A stretch of DNA of 64,000 bases from JAICLK01 sp963742655 (GTDB lineage Bacteria; Patescibacteriota; Saccharimonadia; Saccharimonadales; UBA4665). This document shows positions 34,261 through 42,233 of this stretch, one piece after another. Below the pieces are notes generated by a model. That model searched no databases, was not told the DNA's origin, and saw nothing but the letters and a program-made list of their open reading frames with translations. A program made the position numbers and the translations under genes. The stretch is taken from positions 496,001-560,000 of the forward strand of contig CAVUMM010000005.1 of assembly GCA_963742655.1 (NCBI GenBank), in the 5' to 3' direction. Each line of letters begins with the position of its first letter. The first letter of the stretch is position 1.

Positions 34261-34294
34261 AATACTCAACTCTTTCTCGGGTTGAATATTTTTT
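34261..34294 (+). terminator. Terminator after tRNA-Pro(TGG)
   Basis: Stem AATACTCAAC with GTTGAATATT (nine of ten pairs), a ten-base loop, then a T-run. Confidence 0.85.
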
Positions 34295-34295
34295 A

Positions 34296-34805
34296 TTACG
34301 GATTAGCGACAATTGCCCACCATGGCAATTGTTTGACGATATAGTTGTCGACGGACCAGGCGGGCGGTACGGCCAAACGTTCCAAACCATATAGGGCGAA
34401 AAAGACTACGGCGTAGATAATACCGGTGCCAATATCGGTGGCATCGCTGCCATACGGTCCGCCAAAACCTTCAGGTATACTCCAGATGAGCAAGCTAAAA
34501 ACAGCAGCCGTCAGGTACGTGCCGCGCCGCGCGAGTCCGATCAGCAGCGCGATAGCTATCAAGCTTTCGCTTATAGCTACGAGCATTGCGAACAAATGCG
34601 GATTGTGTGCCATGGATTGTGACCAAAAGTTAAACCATCCATGTAGCCAACCGGGCTGTCCTTCGGCAGCGGCTTTGATTTGATCCAGGTAGGTATTGCG
34701 AAACGTGGGCAGCCACTTGAAAGAAGAATTGACCAACCACATCAATCCGAAGGCAATGCGTAATATCGCGACGTGGCGAGCTAAATTAACATTTTTGACA
34801 AGCAT
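34296..34805 (-). CDS. DoxX/DoxD-like membrane protein
   Basis: A 169-residue protein with four membrane helices. The start RHVAILRIAFGLMWLVNSSFKW and the internal LVAISESLIAIALLIGLARR are typical of DoxX/DoxD-like families (associated with quinone-linked thiosulfate oxidation or general redox roles). The actual role here is unknown. A reverse TATGCT lies eight bases before the ATG. The gene ends next to the tRNA-Pro terminator. Confidence 0.75.
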   Translation of the reverse strand: MLVKNVNLARHVAILRIAFGLMWLVNSSFKWLPTFRNTYLDQIKAAAEGQPGWLHGWFNFWSQSMAHNPHLFAMLVAISESLIAIALLIGLARRGTYLTAAVFSLLIWSIPEGFGGPYGSDATDIGTGIIYAVVFFALYGLERLAVPPAWSVDNYIVKQLPWWAIVANP

Positions 34806-34813
34806 TTGATTAA

Positions 34814-34993
34814 AGCATAAGCGCTCGACTACGCCGCGTCAACCAGACCATCGTTTATATCATCGAAGCTACCGGCGATCCAAAATCCGGTGACGACGCC
34901 GAAGACTCGCGTTTTATGTCGCTTAACGAACTACCAACCGATCTAGCCTTCGACCATATTCAAATCATCCAAGATGCCCTGAAGCTACGTTGA
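34814..34993 (+). pseudogene. C-terminal remnant of a NUDIX hydrolase
   Basis: An open frame without ATG encodes IVYIIEATGDPKSGDDAED, then MSLNELPTDLAFDHIQII, and stops at TGA 34991-34993. GDP-GDDAE with LNELP-LAFDH-I is the usual C-terminal end of NUDIX enzymes. The NUDIX box and start are missing, so this is a decayed fragment between the DoxX-like gene and the tRNA-Pro(CGG) leader. Confidence 0.6.
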
Positions 34994-35028
34994 GTAATTC
35001 ACTTTTGCTACATAAGTGGCCTTTAAGG

Positions 35029-35034
35029 TATAAT
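35029..35034 (+). promoter_or_regulatory. -10 box for the tRNA-Pro(CGG) transcript
   Basis: TATAAT in TTTAAGGTATAATCTGGGC. The transcript would start near 35041 and carry about 250 bases of leader, including hairpins at 35074-35098 and 35174-35288, before the tRNA. Confidence 0.55.
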
Positions 35035-35073
35035 CTGGGCACAAAGCTTCATTTGCCGAAAGGGAAAAGAGCA

Positions 35074-35098
35074 CCCGGCCTCCTACAAGGAAGCCGGG
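35074..35098 (+). ncRNA. GC hairpin shared with the tRNA-Lys leader
   Basis: Hairpin CCCGGC-C-TCCT-ACA-AGGA-A-GCCGGG. The same 25-base design occurs at 42631-42655 just before tRNA-Lys, where the T-A pair closing the loop is C-G, a compensating change. Confidence 0.5.
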
Positions 35099-35173
35099 GT
35101 TGAGAAAAACCAAGGATTCCCAGAAAATGCGAATCATTTTGTGGGGCAGAGTACGGCAGGTTTGTCCTCAGTA

Positions 35174-35288
35174 CAATTTTGTAAACCAAGGAGCGAAGTC
35201 GACTGTTTGAAAAATTGAGAGGAGAAGCATAGCATTAAGTCGAAGCTTTTGCAGATATGCAAAACGAGACATTTGCGCAGGCTTTGAC
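35174..35288 (+). ncRNA. Structured leader element before tRNA-Pro, copy B
   Basis: Second copy of the element at 34058-34176. Stem 1 (35174-35186 with 35205-35217) has diverged in sequence but still pairs, and its 18-base loop is identical to copy A. The linker AGGAGAAGCATAGC is identical. The outer stem GTCGAAGC/GCTTTGAC has one G-C pair changed to G-T, and the inner hairpin TTTTGCA-GATA-TGCAAAA shows a C-G to A-T swap. It ends two bases before tRNA-Pro(CGG). Confidence 0.7.
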
Positions 35289-35290
35289 GA

Positions 35291-35367
35291 CGGGGTGTGG
35301 CGCAGCTTGGTAGCGCGCAGCGTTCGGGACGCTGAGGTCGCTGGTTCAAATCCAGTCACCCCGACCA
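35291..35367 (+). tRNA. tRNA-Pro (anticodon CGG)
   Basis: Complete cloverleaf with acceptor CGGGGTG/CACCCCG, anticodon CGG at 35325-35327 in the loop TTCGGGA, T-loop TTCAAAT, and encoded CCA. Its last 12 bases are repeated at 36234-36245. Confidence 0.96.
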
Positions 35368-35432
35368 AACCGTTTATGTTTATTTTTTTGTCCCAAATTC
35401 GTTTCCATTTCCTCTATCAGATCTTTACCATA

Positions 35433-35461
35433 TTGACATACTGAGCAGCGTTTAGTACAAT
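35433..35461 (+). promoter_or_regulatory. Consensus promoter of the HTH-PIN operon
   Basis: TTGACA at 35433-35438, a 17-base spacer and TACAAT at 35456-35461, six bases before the ATG. This is the clearest full promoter with a leaderless start in the window. Confidence 0.75.
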
Positions 35462-35467
35462 AGAGTC

Positions 35468-35749
35468 ATGTCTAATAAAACTATACCCGATACTGTCTAT
35501 ACGCCTGAACAGGTTGCAACCATGCTGCAGCTCTCTAAAAATACGGTGTACGACTTAATCAATCAGGGCGAGATTGTTGCTAAACGTTTCGGCAGAGTTT
35601 ATAGGATACCGGCGAGCTCCATATCTTTTATGTTTACGGGTCTTGATGCTGACTTGTATTCGGCAGAACAGGCTGATTTGCCATCAATTGGGGCGGTGCA
35701 CCGAGAACTTTCGTCGGTACGTAATGAGTTGAATAGTGAGCACGCCTAA
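35468..35749 (+). CDS. Excisionase-type HTH protein, probable antitoxin
   Basis: A 93-residue protein whose first half is an excisionase/MerR-like winged helix (YTPEQVATMLQLSKNTVYDL, then GEIVAKRFGRVYRIPASS). The C-terminal half is acidic and probably flexible, as in antitoxins that wrap a PIN toxin. It overlaps the PIN gene by 14 bases. It should bind its own promoter and neutralise the PIN protein; alternatively it could be a recombination directionality factor for the cassette. Confidence 0.78.
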   Translation: MSNKTIPDTVYTPEQVATMLQLSKNTVYDLINQGEIVAKRFGRVYRIPASSISFMFTGLDADLYSAEQADLPSIGAVHRELSSVRNELNSEHA

Positions 35750-36173
35750 ACCGCTAAAAATTTTTGTTGACTCGGATGTTATTATTTCATCGCTGATTTC
35801 AACGGCAGGTGCCGCTTTCAAATTAATACATGAAACGAAAGATATAAAACTTCACGCGTCGAATTATTCAATTCTGGAGCTGGAAAAAGTTGTCGCCCGA
35901 CTCAATCTAGAATTAGGTGAGCTTCATGAGGTCATAGAAGAGCGATTTGTCACGATAGATATTGGAATGCCATATGAAAAAGTGCAACTAATATATGAGG
36001 AATACACAAAAGACACGCATGATACGCATATTGTTGCTGGAGCCAAGGAATCCAAGGCGTCTTTTTTGATAACTTACAATTTACGGCATTTTGAAAGTGA
36101 AAAATTATCCAAAGACTATCAAATAAAAGTGCTTACGCCTGGCTTATTTCTGCAGTACTTGCGAAGTCTTTAG
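35736..36173 (+). CDS. PIN-domain ribonuclease, probable toxin
   Basis: A 145-residue PIN-domain protein. Acidic metal ligands lie at FVDSDVIIS (Asp), SILELEKV (Glu), DTHDTHIVAGA (Asp) and the final ITYNLRHF. PIN toxins of VapC type cleave RNA, often tRNA or rRNA. The 14-base overlap with the HTH gene and the cassette position after a tRNA support a type II toxin-antitoxin pair. Confidence 0.82.
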   Translation: MSTPKPLKIFVDSDVIISSLISTAGAAFKLIHETKDIKLHASNYSILELEKVVARLNLELGELHEVIEERFVTIDIGMPYEKVQLIYEEYTKDTHDTHIVAGAKESKASFLITYNLRHFESEKLSKDYQIKVLTPGLFLQYLRSL

Positions 36174-36233
36174 CAATAGCTATCTCAAACATATTAATAA
36201 GCTCTAACTTTATTCGGTTCCATTTCGTCAAAT

Positions 36234-36245
36234 TCACCCCGACCA
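36234..36245 (+). repeat. Second copy of the tRNA-Pro(CGG) 3' end
   Basis: TCACCCCGACCA, identical to the last 12 bases of the tRNA at 35356-35367; marks the right end of the toxin-antitoxin cassette. Confidence 0.7.
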
Positions 36246-36284
36246 TTCAAAAGGCCCAGGCGAACCCTGGGCTTTTTGAATGGT
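36242..36284 (+). terminator. Strong terminator after the cassette end
   Basis: Near-perfect inverted repeat from ACCATTCAAAAGGCCCAGG to CCTGGGCTTTTTGAATGGT around CGAA, with an internal T5. It was probably the native tRNA-Pro(CGG) terminator before the insertion. Confidence 0.85.
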
Positions 36285-36362
36285 CTCTGGGTTATGGAGC
36301 GAAAACACGCGAAAAAATTTACTTCGGGCATGTTTGAACAGAGAAGAGCTTCGGACATCCAG

Positions 36363-37220
36363 TCACGCAACTACTTCATAACCAGCCTGATTCCTGGCGG
36401 CCTCTAGCCATACGAGCCTTCTAGAATGATTCGGTTTTAAGAGCAGACTCGAAGCATCTTGCTTGTATTCCATGACACCTTTCGCGTGGCTATGTCTATG
36501 TGGCTGCTCTTTGCACTCCGGGTGGCTATTATCAGCCTTGTTCAGCTCTAAGTATGCTAGCCGGTCAGACCAGCCAGGAACGTCAAGATACTCTCCAATG
36601 GTAACTTCTCCGAGTGGATCAGGTGACATCGCAACTTCGGAATGACAGGGAACGGACGGGTTGGGGAAGTCAATCCATGTGCTTAGCGCATCTAATCCGT
36701 TATGCGCTGTTGCGTCTTGAATGTTGTGCACAATTTTAAGTTTGGCATCACGACTTTGCACATAATCGAGTACTCCGTTACAAAGTGCGAGTCCGTAGTG
36801 ACGTGGCTCGAGTTCCAACTCCTGGGCCGGTCCGCACACAACACGAACCTGGTCGGCAACGCCATACTTAGCAGCCAGCATGGTTATAAGTTCGGCGCTT
36901 CTGGGGCTCACATCATTCACGTCAACTTGATATCCCATCAGCGCATATCGTATCGTATCGATACCGCCTCCACCTCCGATATCTAACACATAAGGGTGGT
37001 CTCTGAGTGGATTCTCGTTTTGAATAATTCTAAGCACAGTACTTGTCACAAGAGACAGCTCATGTGCCATATGGTCTGGTGACAACCGCGTTTCAGCTTC
37101 GCCAGGGCGGTTCCACCAGTAATCCGGATTCGAACCGTAGCGTCGGTCAAAATAGTCGGCTACCGCAGCCGAACTTTCATCGAACTGCAGGACTGTATCC
37201 GGGTTTTCAAAATTCAACAT
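36363..37220 (-). CDS. SAM-dependent methyltransferase, class I
   Basis: A 285-residue methyltransferase. Motif I is YVLDIGGGGGIDTIR at about 79-93, motif II is VDVNDVS, and the post-I region AELITMLAAKYGV follows. The C-terminal third has many His, Glu and Pro and is not recognised. Substrate is unknown; small molecules are more likely than nucleic acids from the fold order. A reverse TATAAA lies 17 bases before the ATG. Confidence 0.82.
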   Translation of the reverse strand: MLNFENPDTVLQFDESSAAVADYFDRRYGSNPDYWWNRPGEAETRLSPDHMAHELSLVTSTVLRIIQNENPLRDHPYVLDIGGGGGIDTIRYALMGYQVDVNDVSPRSAELITMLAAKYGVADQVRVVCGPAQELELEPRHYGLALCNGVLDYVQSRDAKLKIVHNIQDATAHNGLDALSTWIDFPNPSVPCHSEVAMSPDPLGEVTIGEYLDVPGWSDRLAYLELNKADNSHPECKEQPHRHSHAKGVMEYKQDASSLLLKPNHSRRLVWLEAARNQAGYEVVA

Positions 37221-37337
37221 AGAAGCGCGCCAATCACTTTATAGAAAAATCTTACACCATGATTTCGGATTGGCAATAACTTTCATGCATACTTTTGTTT
37301 ATTTTAAAGTCATTGCATGTGGGAGTAGAATTAGTTT

Positions 37338-37958
37338 ATGCTGTCGCTAATCGTTGGCGTTGCTGGTGTTGGCTTGCTCGTGTATCTGGGCGAGTTTTTG
37401 CAGCATCGGTACAACTATCATCCGGAAATTACCCGCAAGTTTATTCATATTTCGGTGGCAACGTACGCGGCCTTTTGGCCGCTATTTATGAGTCCACGCA
37501 ACATCGCTACAATGAGTCTGCTGCTGTTCTTGGGCGTGTTGATATCTAAGCGAATGTCATTTTTTCATTCAATTTACGACGTCAAACGGCTAACCTGGGG
37601 TGAAATATTTTTCCCGGTAAGTATTGGCTTTTCAATCCTGCTTGGTGTAAAGCCGTTGGTATTTTCGGCGGCGATGCTGCACCTTGGGCTGGCAGACGGG
37701 CTGGCGGCGGTCGTGGGCACATTATTCGGGCGTAAGCATCGCTACAAGGTATTGGGACATACCAAATCACGTGCCGGCACGCTTACCTTTTTCATCTGCT
37801 CGTTTTTAATAATCCTTTTTTGCGGAGTGATTTTCGGACCGCAAAACAGCCCGGTAATTTTAGTCTGGTTGCCTGCAGTGGCGACCGTGCTGGAAAATGT
37901 GGGCATTGCCGGGTCGGATAATTTGCTGGTGCCGATGCTAGTCGTACTTGCACTTTAA
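37338..37958 (+). CDS. Polyprenol/diacylglycerol kinase-like (SEC59/DGK1 family) membrane protein
   Basis: A 206-residue protein with about six membrane helices. Family motifs are ITRKFIHISVATYA at the start, GLADGLAAVVGTLFG in the middle, HTKSRAGTLTFF and the final ENVGIAGSDNLLVPM. Relatives use CTP to phosphorylate dolichol, phytol or diacylglycerol. Here it may recycle polyprenol carriers for the envelope. TAGAAT six bases before the ATG predicts a leaderless start. Confidence 0.8.
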   Translation: MLSLIVGVAGVGLLVYLGEFLQHRYNYHPEITRKFIHISVATYAAFWPLFMSPRNIATMSLLLFLGVLISKRMSFFHSIYDVKRLTWGEIFFPVSIGFSILLGVKPLVFSAAMLHLGLADGLAAVVGTLFGRKHRYKVLGHTKSRAGTLTFFICSFLIILFCGVIFGPQNSPVILVWLPAVATVLENVGIAGSDNLLVPMLVVLAL

Positions 37959-37961
37959 GCC

Positions 37962-38080
37962 GGCTCACATTCTTGGCACGCTGACTGCGTTGTCAGCTCC
38001 AGTGCTCCTCCGGCGTACATACAAGTACGCCTCCGTCCGCGCTTCGCTGACGCCATGCATCGCACTCAAAAATGAGAGCC
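37962..38080. repeat. Large structured intergenic palindrome
   Basis: An outer stem pairs 37962-37975 with 38067-38080 (about 12 of 14). Inside are perfect hairpins GCTGAC-TGCGTT-GTCAGC and GGCGTAC-ATACAA-GTACGCC plus a GC-rich third segment, giving a cloverleaf-like fold. It lies between the ends of two convergent genes. It could be a bidirectional transcription barrier, an RNA, or a dispersed repeat. Confidence 0.6.
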
Positions 38081-38099
38081 TTAACCTTTTAGTTGCGAA

Positions 38100-39947
38100 T
38101 TAGGTGGATTTGCGGCGCCAGGAGCCGTGGGCGCGGAGGGCGTTGAAGATTACGATAATGTCGACGACTTCTTGGACGATGGCACCGGCAAGCGGCGGGA
38201 ATTTGCCGGTGGCGAATACGAACATCAGGATGACGCTGAGTGCGATACCGCCAAGGATGCTCTGCCGGGCAATCATGAAGGTGCGCTTGGCGATTTCTAG
38301 TGCCGTAGCCACGCGCGAAACTTCGTCGAGCATGATGACCATGTCGGCCGATTCGCTGGCGGCGGTCGATCCGCGAGCACCAAGTGCGATGCCGACGTCA
38401 GCTGCCGTGAGCACCGGCGCATCATTCACGCCATCACCGACGAAAACGACTGGCCGCTCTTTCAACTCCTCCAGCACGCGCAGCTTGTCGCCCGGCAGCA
38501 TTTCGGCGTGAACATGAGTGATCCCGAGTTGCTTGGCCACAGCTTTGGCGGTCGCTTTGTTGTCCCCAGTTACCATCAGGATATGTTTGGCGCCAAGTTT
38601 TTGCAGGCGTTTGATGGTCGATTTGCTGTCTGGGCGGAGCTCGTCCTTGAATGTGATATAGCCCGCCAAGTCGCCATCAATAGCTACATAGGTCGCGGTT
38701 TCTGCCGGAGCGGTTTGTGCCTTGCGTGGCTTTACGTCGTTAGCTTTCAGAAAGTCCAGCCGGCCAACCAGCACGGCTTTGCCGCTGACAGTTGCCGCCA
38801 AGCCTTGGCCGGCCGTTTCTTTGACATGTTTGGCTTTGGCAATTTTTACGTTGCGCTGATTGGCTTTGTCGACAATGGCGCGCGCCAAGACATGGTTTGA
38901 GTTTTGCTCAAGCGATGCCGAAAGTGCCAGCAGGTTCTGTTCGGTGTATGGTGCGAAACTTTTTACGTTATCGACAGTCAGTTCGCCGAGCGTCAGTGTG
39001 CCGGTTTTGTCGAACGCGATCGTTTTGGCGCCAGCTAGTTGCTCCAATGCCGATCCGGTTTTGATGATTATGCCGTGCTTGGCTGCGCGCGACATGCCGG
39101 AAATAATGGCTATAGGTGCCGCCAGCAACAGCGGGCAAGGCGTAGCCACGACTATTACCTCCAGAAAACGAATCGCCTGATGCCCGAAATACCAGGCCGC
39201 CAGCGCGATACTGTAGGCGGCGAAGGTGAACGGCACGGCGTAACGGTCGGCCAGGCGCACGACCGGCGCTTGGCTCGATGCAGCCGAGCGAACCAGTTTG
39301 ATAATTTGCTCGTATTGGCTGTCTTTGGCTTCACGGATACATTTGGCGGTAATCGCGCCGTCGATATTCACCGTACCGCTAAGCAACTCATCACCCGCTG
39401 ATTTCGATTGCGGCAGGCTTTCGCCCGTCAGGCTTGATTCATCGAAGTTGGCCGAACCTTCACTGATCACCGCGTCGGCCGGCACGACTTCGCCGGGCTT
39501 TATGATAATCAAGTCGCCAACACGGATTTCACTCACTTTGACGTTCAATGTCTTGCCCTTGCGGATAATCGTAGCCTGGTTCGGCACGCTTGAAAGCAAT
39601 GCGTCAAGTTCGGTTTTGGCGCGGTGCTCGGCGTAATCTTCCAGTGCTTCACCGCCGGTGAACATCACCACGATGACGATACCGGCCCAATATTGTTTGA
39701 GCGCGACGGACGCCACGATCGCCGTAACTGCCAGGATATCTATGCCGTATCGTCCCGTGCGCAAGTCCTGCCACATCTCAACCAAAATAGGAATAACGGC
39801 AATAATCGATACGACGGCGAGCAACCAATTTGTTGCGACGCGCAGACCAAGTAACTCCAAAATGAGCCCGGCGATAATCGCCAAAACCGACAAACTGAAT
39901 AGTTTATATTGCAATAAGAATCGTGCAATTCTACGAAGTACGTGCAT
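38100..39947 (-). CDS. Heavy-metal P1B-type ATPase
   Basis: A 615-residue metal-pumping ATPase without an N-terminal metal-binding domain. It has the actuator TGES, the membrane TPCPLLLAAP motif (CPL instead of CPC), the phosphorylation site DKTGTLT and the hinge GDGVNDAPVL, with about eight membrane helices. The TPCPL form is found in a subgroup related to Cd/Zn/Co exporters, so ion choice is uncertain. It is a single gene with an AT-rich upstream region. Confidence 0.9.
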   Translation of the reverse strand: MHVLRRIARFLLQYKLFSLSVLAIIAGLILELLGLRVATNWLLAVVSIIAVIPILVEMWQDLRTGRYGIDILAVTAIVASVALKQYWAGIVIVVMFTGGEALEDYAEHRAKTELDALLSSVPNQATIIRKGKTLNVKVSEIRVGDLIIIKPGEVVPADAVISEGSANFDESSLTGESLPQSKSAGDELLSGTVNIDGAITAKCIREAKDSQYEQIIKLVRSAASSQAPVVRLADRYAVPFTFAAYSIALAAWYFGHQAIRFLEVIVVATPCPLLLAAPIAIISGMSRAAKHGIIIKTGSALEQLAGAKTIAFDKTGTLTLGELTVDNVKSFAPYTEQNLLALSASLEQNSNHVLARAIVDKANQRNVKIAKAKHVKETAGQGLAATVSGKAVLVGRLDFLKANDVKPRKAQTAPAETATYVAIDGDLAGYITFKDELRPDSKSTIKRLQKLGAKHILMVTGDNKATAKAVAKQLGITHVHAEMLPGDKLRVLEELKERPVVFVGDGVNDAPVLTAADVGIALGARGSTAASESADMVIMLDEVSRVATALEIAKRTFMIARQSILGGIALSVILMFVFATGKFPPLAGAIVQEVVDIIVIFNALRAHGSWRRKST

Positions 39948-39997
39948 ACATATTACCTTTCGTTATCCTAAAGTATAGCAGCAAACAGTCCTTACAT

Positions 39998-40648
39998 TTA
40001 TACAAGGATTTCCTCACCAACCAACCTGGGGCGAAGAAAAACGAGTCTAACCAGCACGATAAGCACATGCGCGCCCAATGCGCACGCAGCGCCGGCCAGC
40101 AGACTATGCGCCCAATCAGATACTCCCAGAAGGTGCATGGCGCAAATATGTGCCGTGGCGATGGCATATGGCACAAGCGTAAAAATGATAAAACGGAGCA
40201 TAATCCACCAGGCACATAATGCGCCGAGCCGGATCGCTGCCCGCAGAGCGACATTTCGAAGTATGTCACGCCGGTTGGCATGAACGTAGTTAAGTTCGTG
40301 CAGCAGCTTATCAGCTTGCCCGAACTCTTTCATGCCACTTTGCACTATTGAATAAACCACCAATCCGACGGATCCCCACAACAAAAATAACAATGCGTTG
40401 TTCAGATATGTATTATCGCCAAAATTATTTCCGATCGTCTGTACGCTAGTGCCGACGGAGCTCTGGCTGTAGACGCTGTGCAAGCCAATCAGGCTCTGTT
40501 GCACGTCGCTGCCGACGTGCGTTAAGAGGACGGTACCAAAAATGACGATACCGCCAAAGCAAATACAAATCAGCGAACTGAGCCATGTCGGCGCCAAAAA
40601 CGCTACCAGCCGCTTCGCATCGCTCGGCGCTTGACTACTGTCTGTCAT
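39998..40648 (-). CDS. Unknown four-helix membrane protein
   Basis: A 216-residue protein with four predicted membrane helices (about 15-43, 85-108, 140-163, 175-200) and a soluble central stretch with FGQADKLLHELNYVHANR. I do not recognise the family. The start at 40648 is chosen because a reverse TACAAT lies ten bases upstream; an ATG 12 bases earlier overlaps that box. It is next to the P-type ATPase in the same orientation. Confidence 0.65.
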   Translation of the reverse strand: MTDSSQAPSDAKRLVAFLAPTWLSSLICICFGGIVIFGTVLLTHVGSDVQQSLIGLHSVYSQSSVGTSVQTIGNNFGDNTYLNNALLFLLWGSVGLVVYSIVQSGMKEFGQADKLLHELNYVHANRRDILRNVALRAAIRLGALCAWWIMLRFIIFTLVPYAIATAHICAMHLLGVSDWAHSLLAGAACALGAHVLIVLVRLVFLRPRLVGEEILV

Positions 40649-40710
40649 GTTATGTCCCATTGTAAGTTAACATAAGCACAAAATAAAGGTGTCAACATGC
40701 TCGCTTAGTA

Positions 40711-42138
40711 TTAATTGGAAGCGTGCTGCGTTCGGTGGGCGTTGGCGAAAGCTGCAAGTTGTTTGAGACTTGGCATGGAATCGTAGCTTCCGAAATGTGT
40801 CACGGCATATGCGCCGGCGGCATTGGCGGCTTCAAGTGATTCGGGCGCATTGTGATTTCTCAGGATATTATGGACGAACGCAGCCCGAAACGCGTCCCCG
40901 GCGCCGGCTTCGTCAATGGCTTGGACGGGAACAGCCTTAATTGCGTAAAGTTTACCTTCTGCATCCCGATACTGTGCACCGAGTTTCCCCATCGTTAGAA
41001 TGATCTGCTTCGCGCCTTTCTGCGACAGACTATCAATAGCATCGACGGCGTCAGCGCCGGTACGCACGTCAATATCAGTCATTGCCTTTGCTTCCAACTG
41101 GTTTGGCGCGAGGATATCCACCAAAGGCAATAGTGTGTCATCTAGCGGCCGGGTGTGCGGCGCCGCATCGCAAAAAATAAATAGTTTTCGTTTCGATGCT
41201 TCACGGATTACGTAATCAATAATATCCGGTTGCTGCTCGAGCGTCAGGTATATGCAATCTACTTGCAATTTGCCCGCATCAACATCGTGAAATAATGCAT
41301 CAACCGATTCCTTAGTGATGAGAACATTCGCTGCTTCGTGTACGATGGTGCTGAACTGTGCGTGTTTATCGACGGCGAGCGTTACCGTGCCGGTTTCTGC
41401 CGCAGCATCCTGGTGCAAAAAATCGGTTTTGATGCCTTCATAAATCAGCGACGATTCCAGATCGCTGCCCAGGCTGTCGTGACCAAGCCGCCCGCAAATA
41501 AATACTTCGTTGCCCATGCGGGCCAGGGCTACGGCGGCATTTGTCGCCTTGCCGCCGAGCGACACTTTGAATGCCGCGCTCAAAATCACTTCATTGGCCT
41601 TCGGGATTTCGCCAACCTGATTGAAGATATCCGCATACACACCGCCGAACACAACGATTGTTTTAGCCCGTTTTCGTGGGGGCTGCTGATTATGGCGTAA
41701 TTTTCCGGCTGTTTTGCGCTGCTCGGCAACGGTTTTCAGAAAAGTTTTAATTACTTCGGGCAATTCGTCCGGCTTGTATTGAACTCCGTAAAATCCCGGA
41801 TGGTGTATATATGTCCCGAAATCGAACGATTGCGAAAGCGCCAGCACCGGCTTGCGATACAAAAGTGCCAGCGTTGTTTCGTGGCCCATTTTAAAATCTT
41901 CATGGGTCACTTCGACTATAACTGCGTCACTATCAATGATGCCCTTGCGGATGAATTCATAATGGGCCCTTGCCGGATCACGCAGCCTGGCATCGCGAGA
42001 AAGTATTGCCTTGTATTTCTCATCTTTTTCCGGGCTAAGAACATGGCCGCCATTATGCTCGACGGCGTCAATTATAGAATCATAAACAGGCTGGTATTTT
42101 TGCTTGCCGGCGTAGGGGACAATTACTGCGATGTTCAT
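40711..42138 (-). CDS. Fused 2-deoxyribosyltransferase-like and PfkB/ribokinase protein
   Basis: A 475-residue two-domain protein. Residues 1-150 resemble the nucleoside 2-deoxyribosyltransferase/DNPH1 fold, with IVPYAGK at the start and VIVEVTHEDFKMGHETTLAL containing the likely catalytic Glu. Residues 163-475 are a PfkB-type sugar kinase with FGGVYADIF, SLGGKATNAAVALARMG and the anion-hole motif AGAGDAF. The fusion suggests that one part releases or moves (deoxy)ribose and the other phosphorylates it in nucleoside salvage. The order and linkage are clear; the chemistry is inference. Confidence 0.82.
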   Translation of the reverse strand: MNIAVIVPYAGKQKYQPVYDSIIDAVEHNGGHVLSPEKDEKYKAILSRDARLRDPARAHYEFIRKGIIDSDAVIVEVTHEDFKMGHETTLALLYRKPVLALSQSFDFGTYIHHPGFYGVQYKPDELPEVIKTFLKTVAEQRKTAGKLRHNQQPPRKRAKTIVVFGGVYADIFNQVGEIPKANEVILSAAFKVSLGGKATNAAVALARMGNEVFICGRLGHDSLGSDLESSLIYEGIKTDFLHQDAAAETGTVTLAVDKHAQFSTIVHEAANVLITKESVDALFHDVDAGKLQVDCIYLTLEQQPDIIDYVIREASKRKLFIFCDAAPHTRPLDDTLLPLVDILAPNQLEAKAMTDIDVRTGADAVDAIDSLSQKGAKQIILTMGKLGAQYRDAEGKLYAIKAVPVQAIDEAGAGDAFRAAFVHNILRNHNAPESLEAANAAGAYAVTHFGSYDSMPSLKQLAAFANAHRTQHASN

Positions 42139-42156
42139 GATATTTGATCAAAAAAT

Positions 42157-42233
42157 TGGGGCGAACGATGGGGCTCGAACCCACGACATTCGGGACCACA
42201 ACCCGACGCTCTACCTGCTGAGCTACGTCCGCC
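42157..42233 (-). tRNA. tRNA-His (anticodon GTG)
   Basis: Reverse-strand cloverleaf with acceptor GCGGACG/CGTTCGC, anticodon GTG in the loop TTGTGGT, T-loop TTCGAGC, discriminator C and encoded CCA. An extra G at -1 (42233) pairs with C73, the identity mark for histidyl-tRNA. A T-run follows directly. Confidence 0.95.

Larger units (their letters stand above)
35368..36245 (+). mobile_element. Toxin-antitoxin cassette inserted at tRNA-Pro(CGG) 3' end
   Basis: The 12 bases TCACCCCGACCA that end the tRNA recur at 36234-36245, preceded in both places by CAAAT. Between them lie only an HTH/PIN gene pair and its promoter (878 bases). A strong terminator follows the second copy, as expected for the original tRNA flank. 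This looks like a site-specific insertion at the tRNA 3' end without an integrase of its own. Confidence 0.6.

Noticed and set aside
33912..35368. Reverse-strand frames beginning MVGVTGFEPATSAS-like over both tRNA-Pro genes
   Set aside because: They are antisense to the tRNAs and to the structured leaders. Their similarity to each other comes from the duplicated RNA element, not from a protein.
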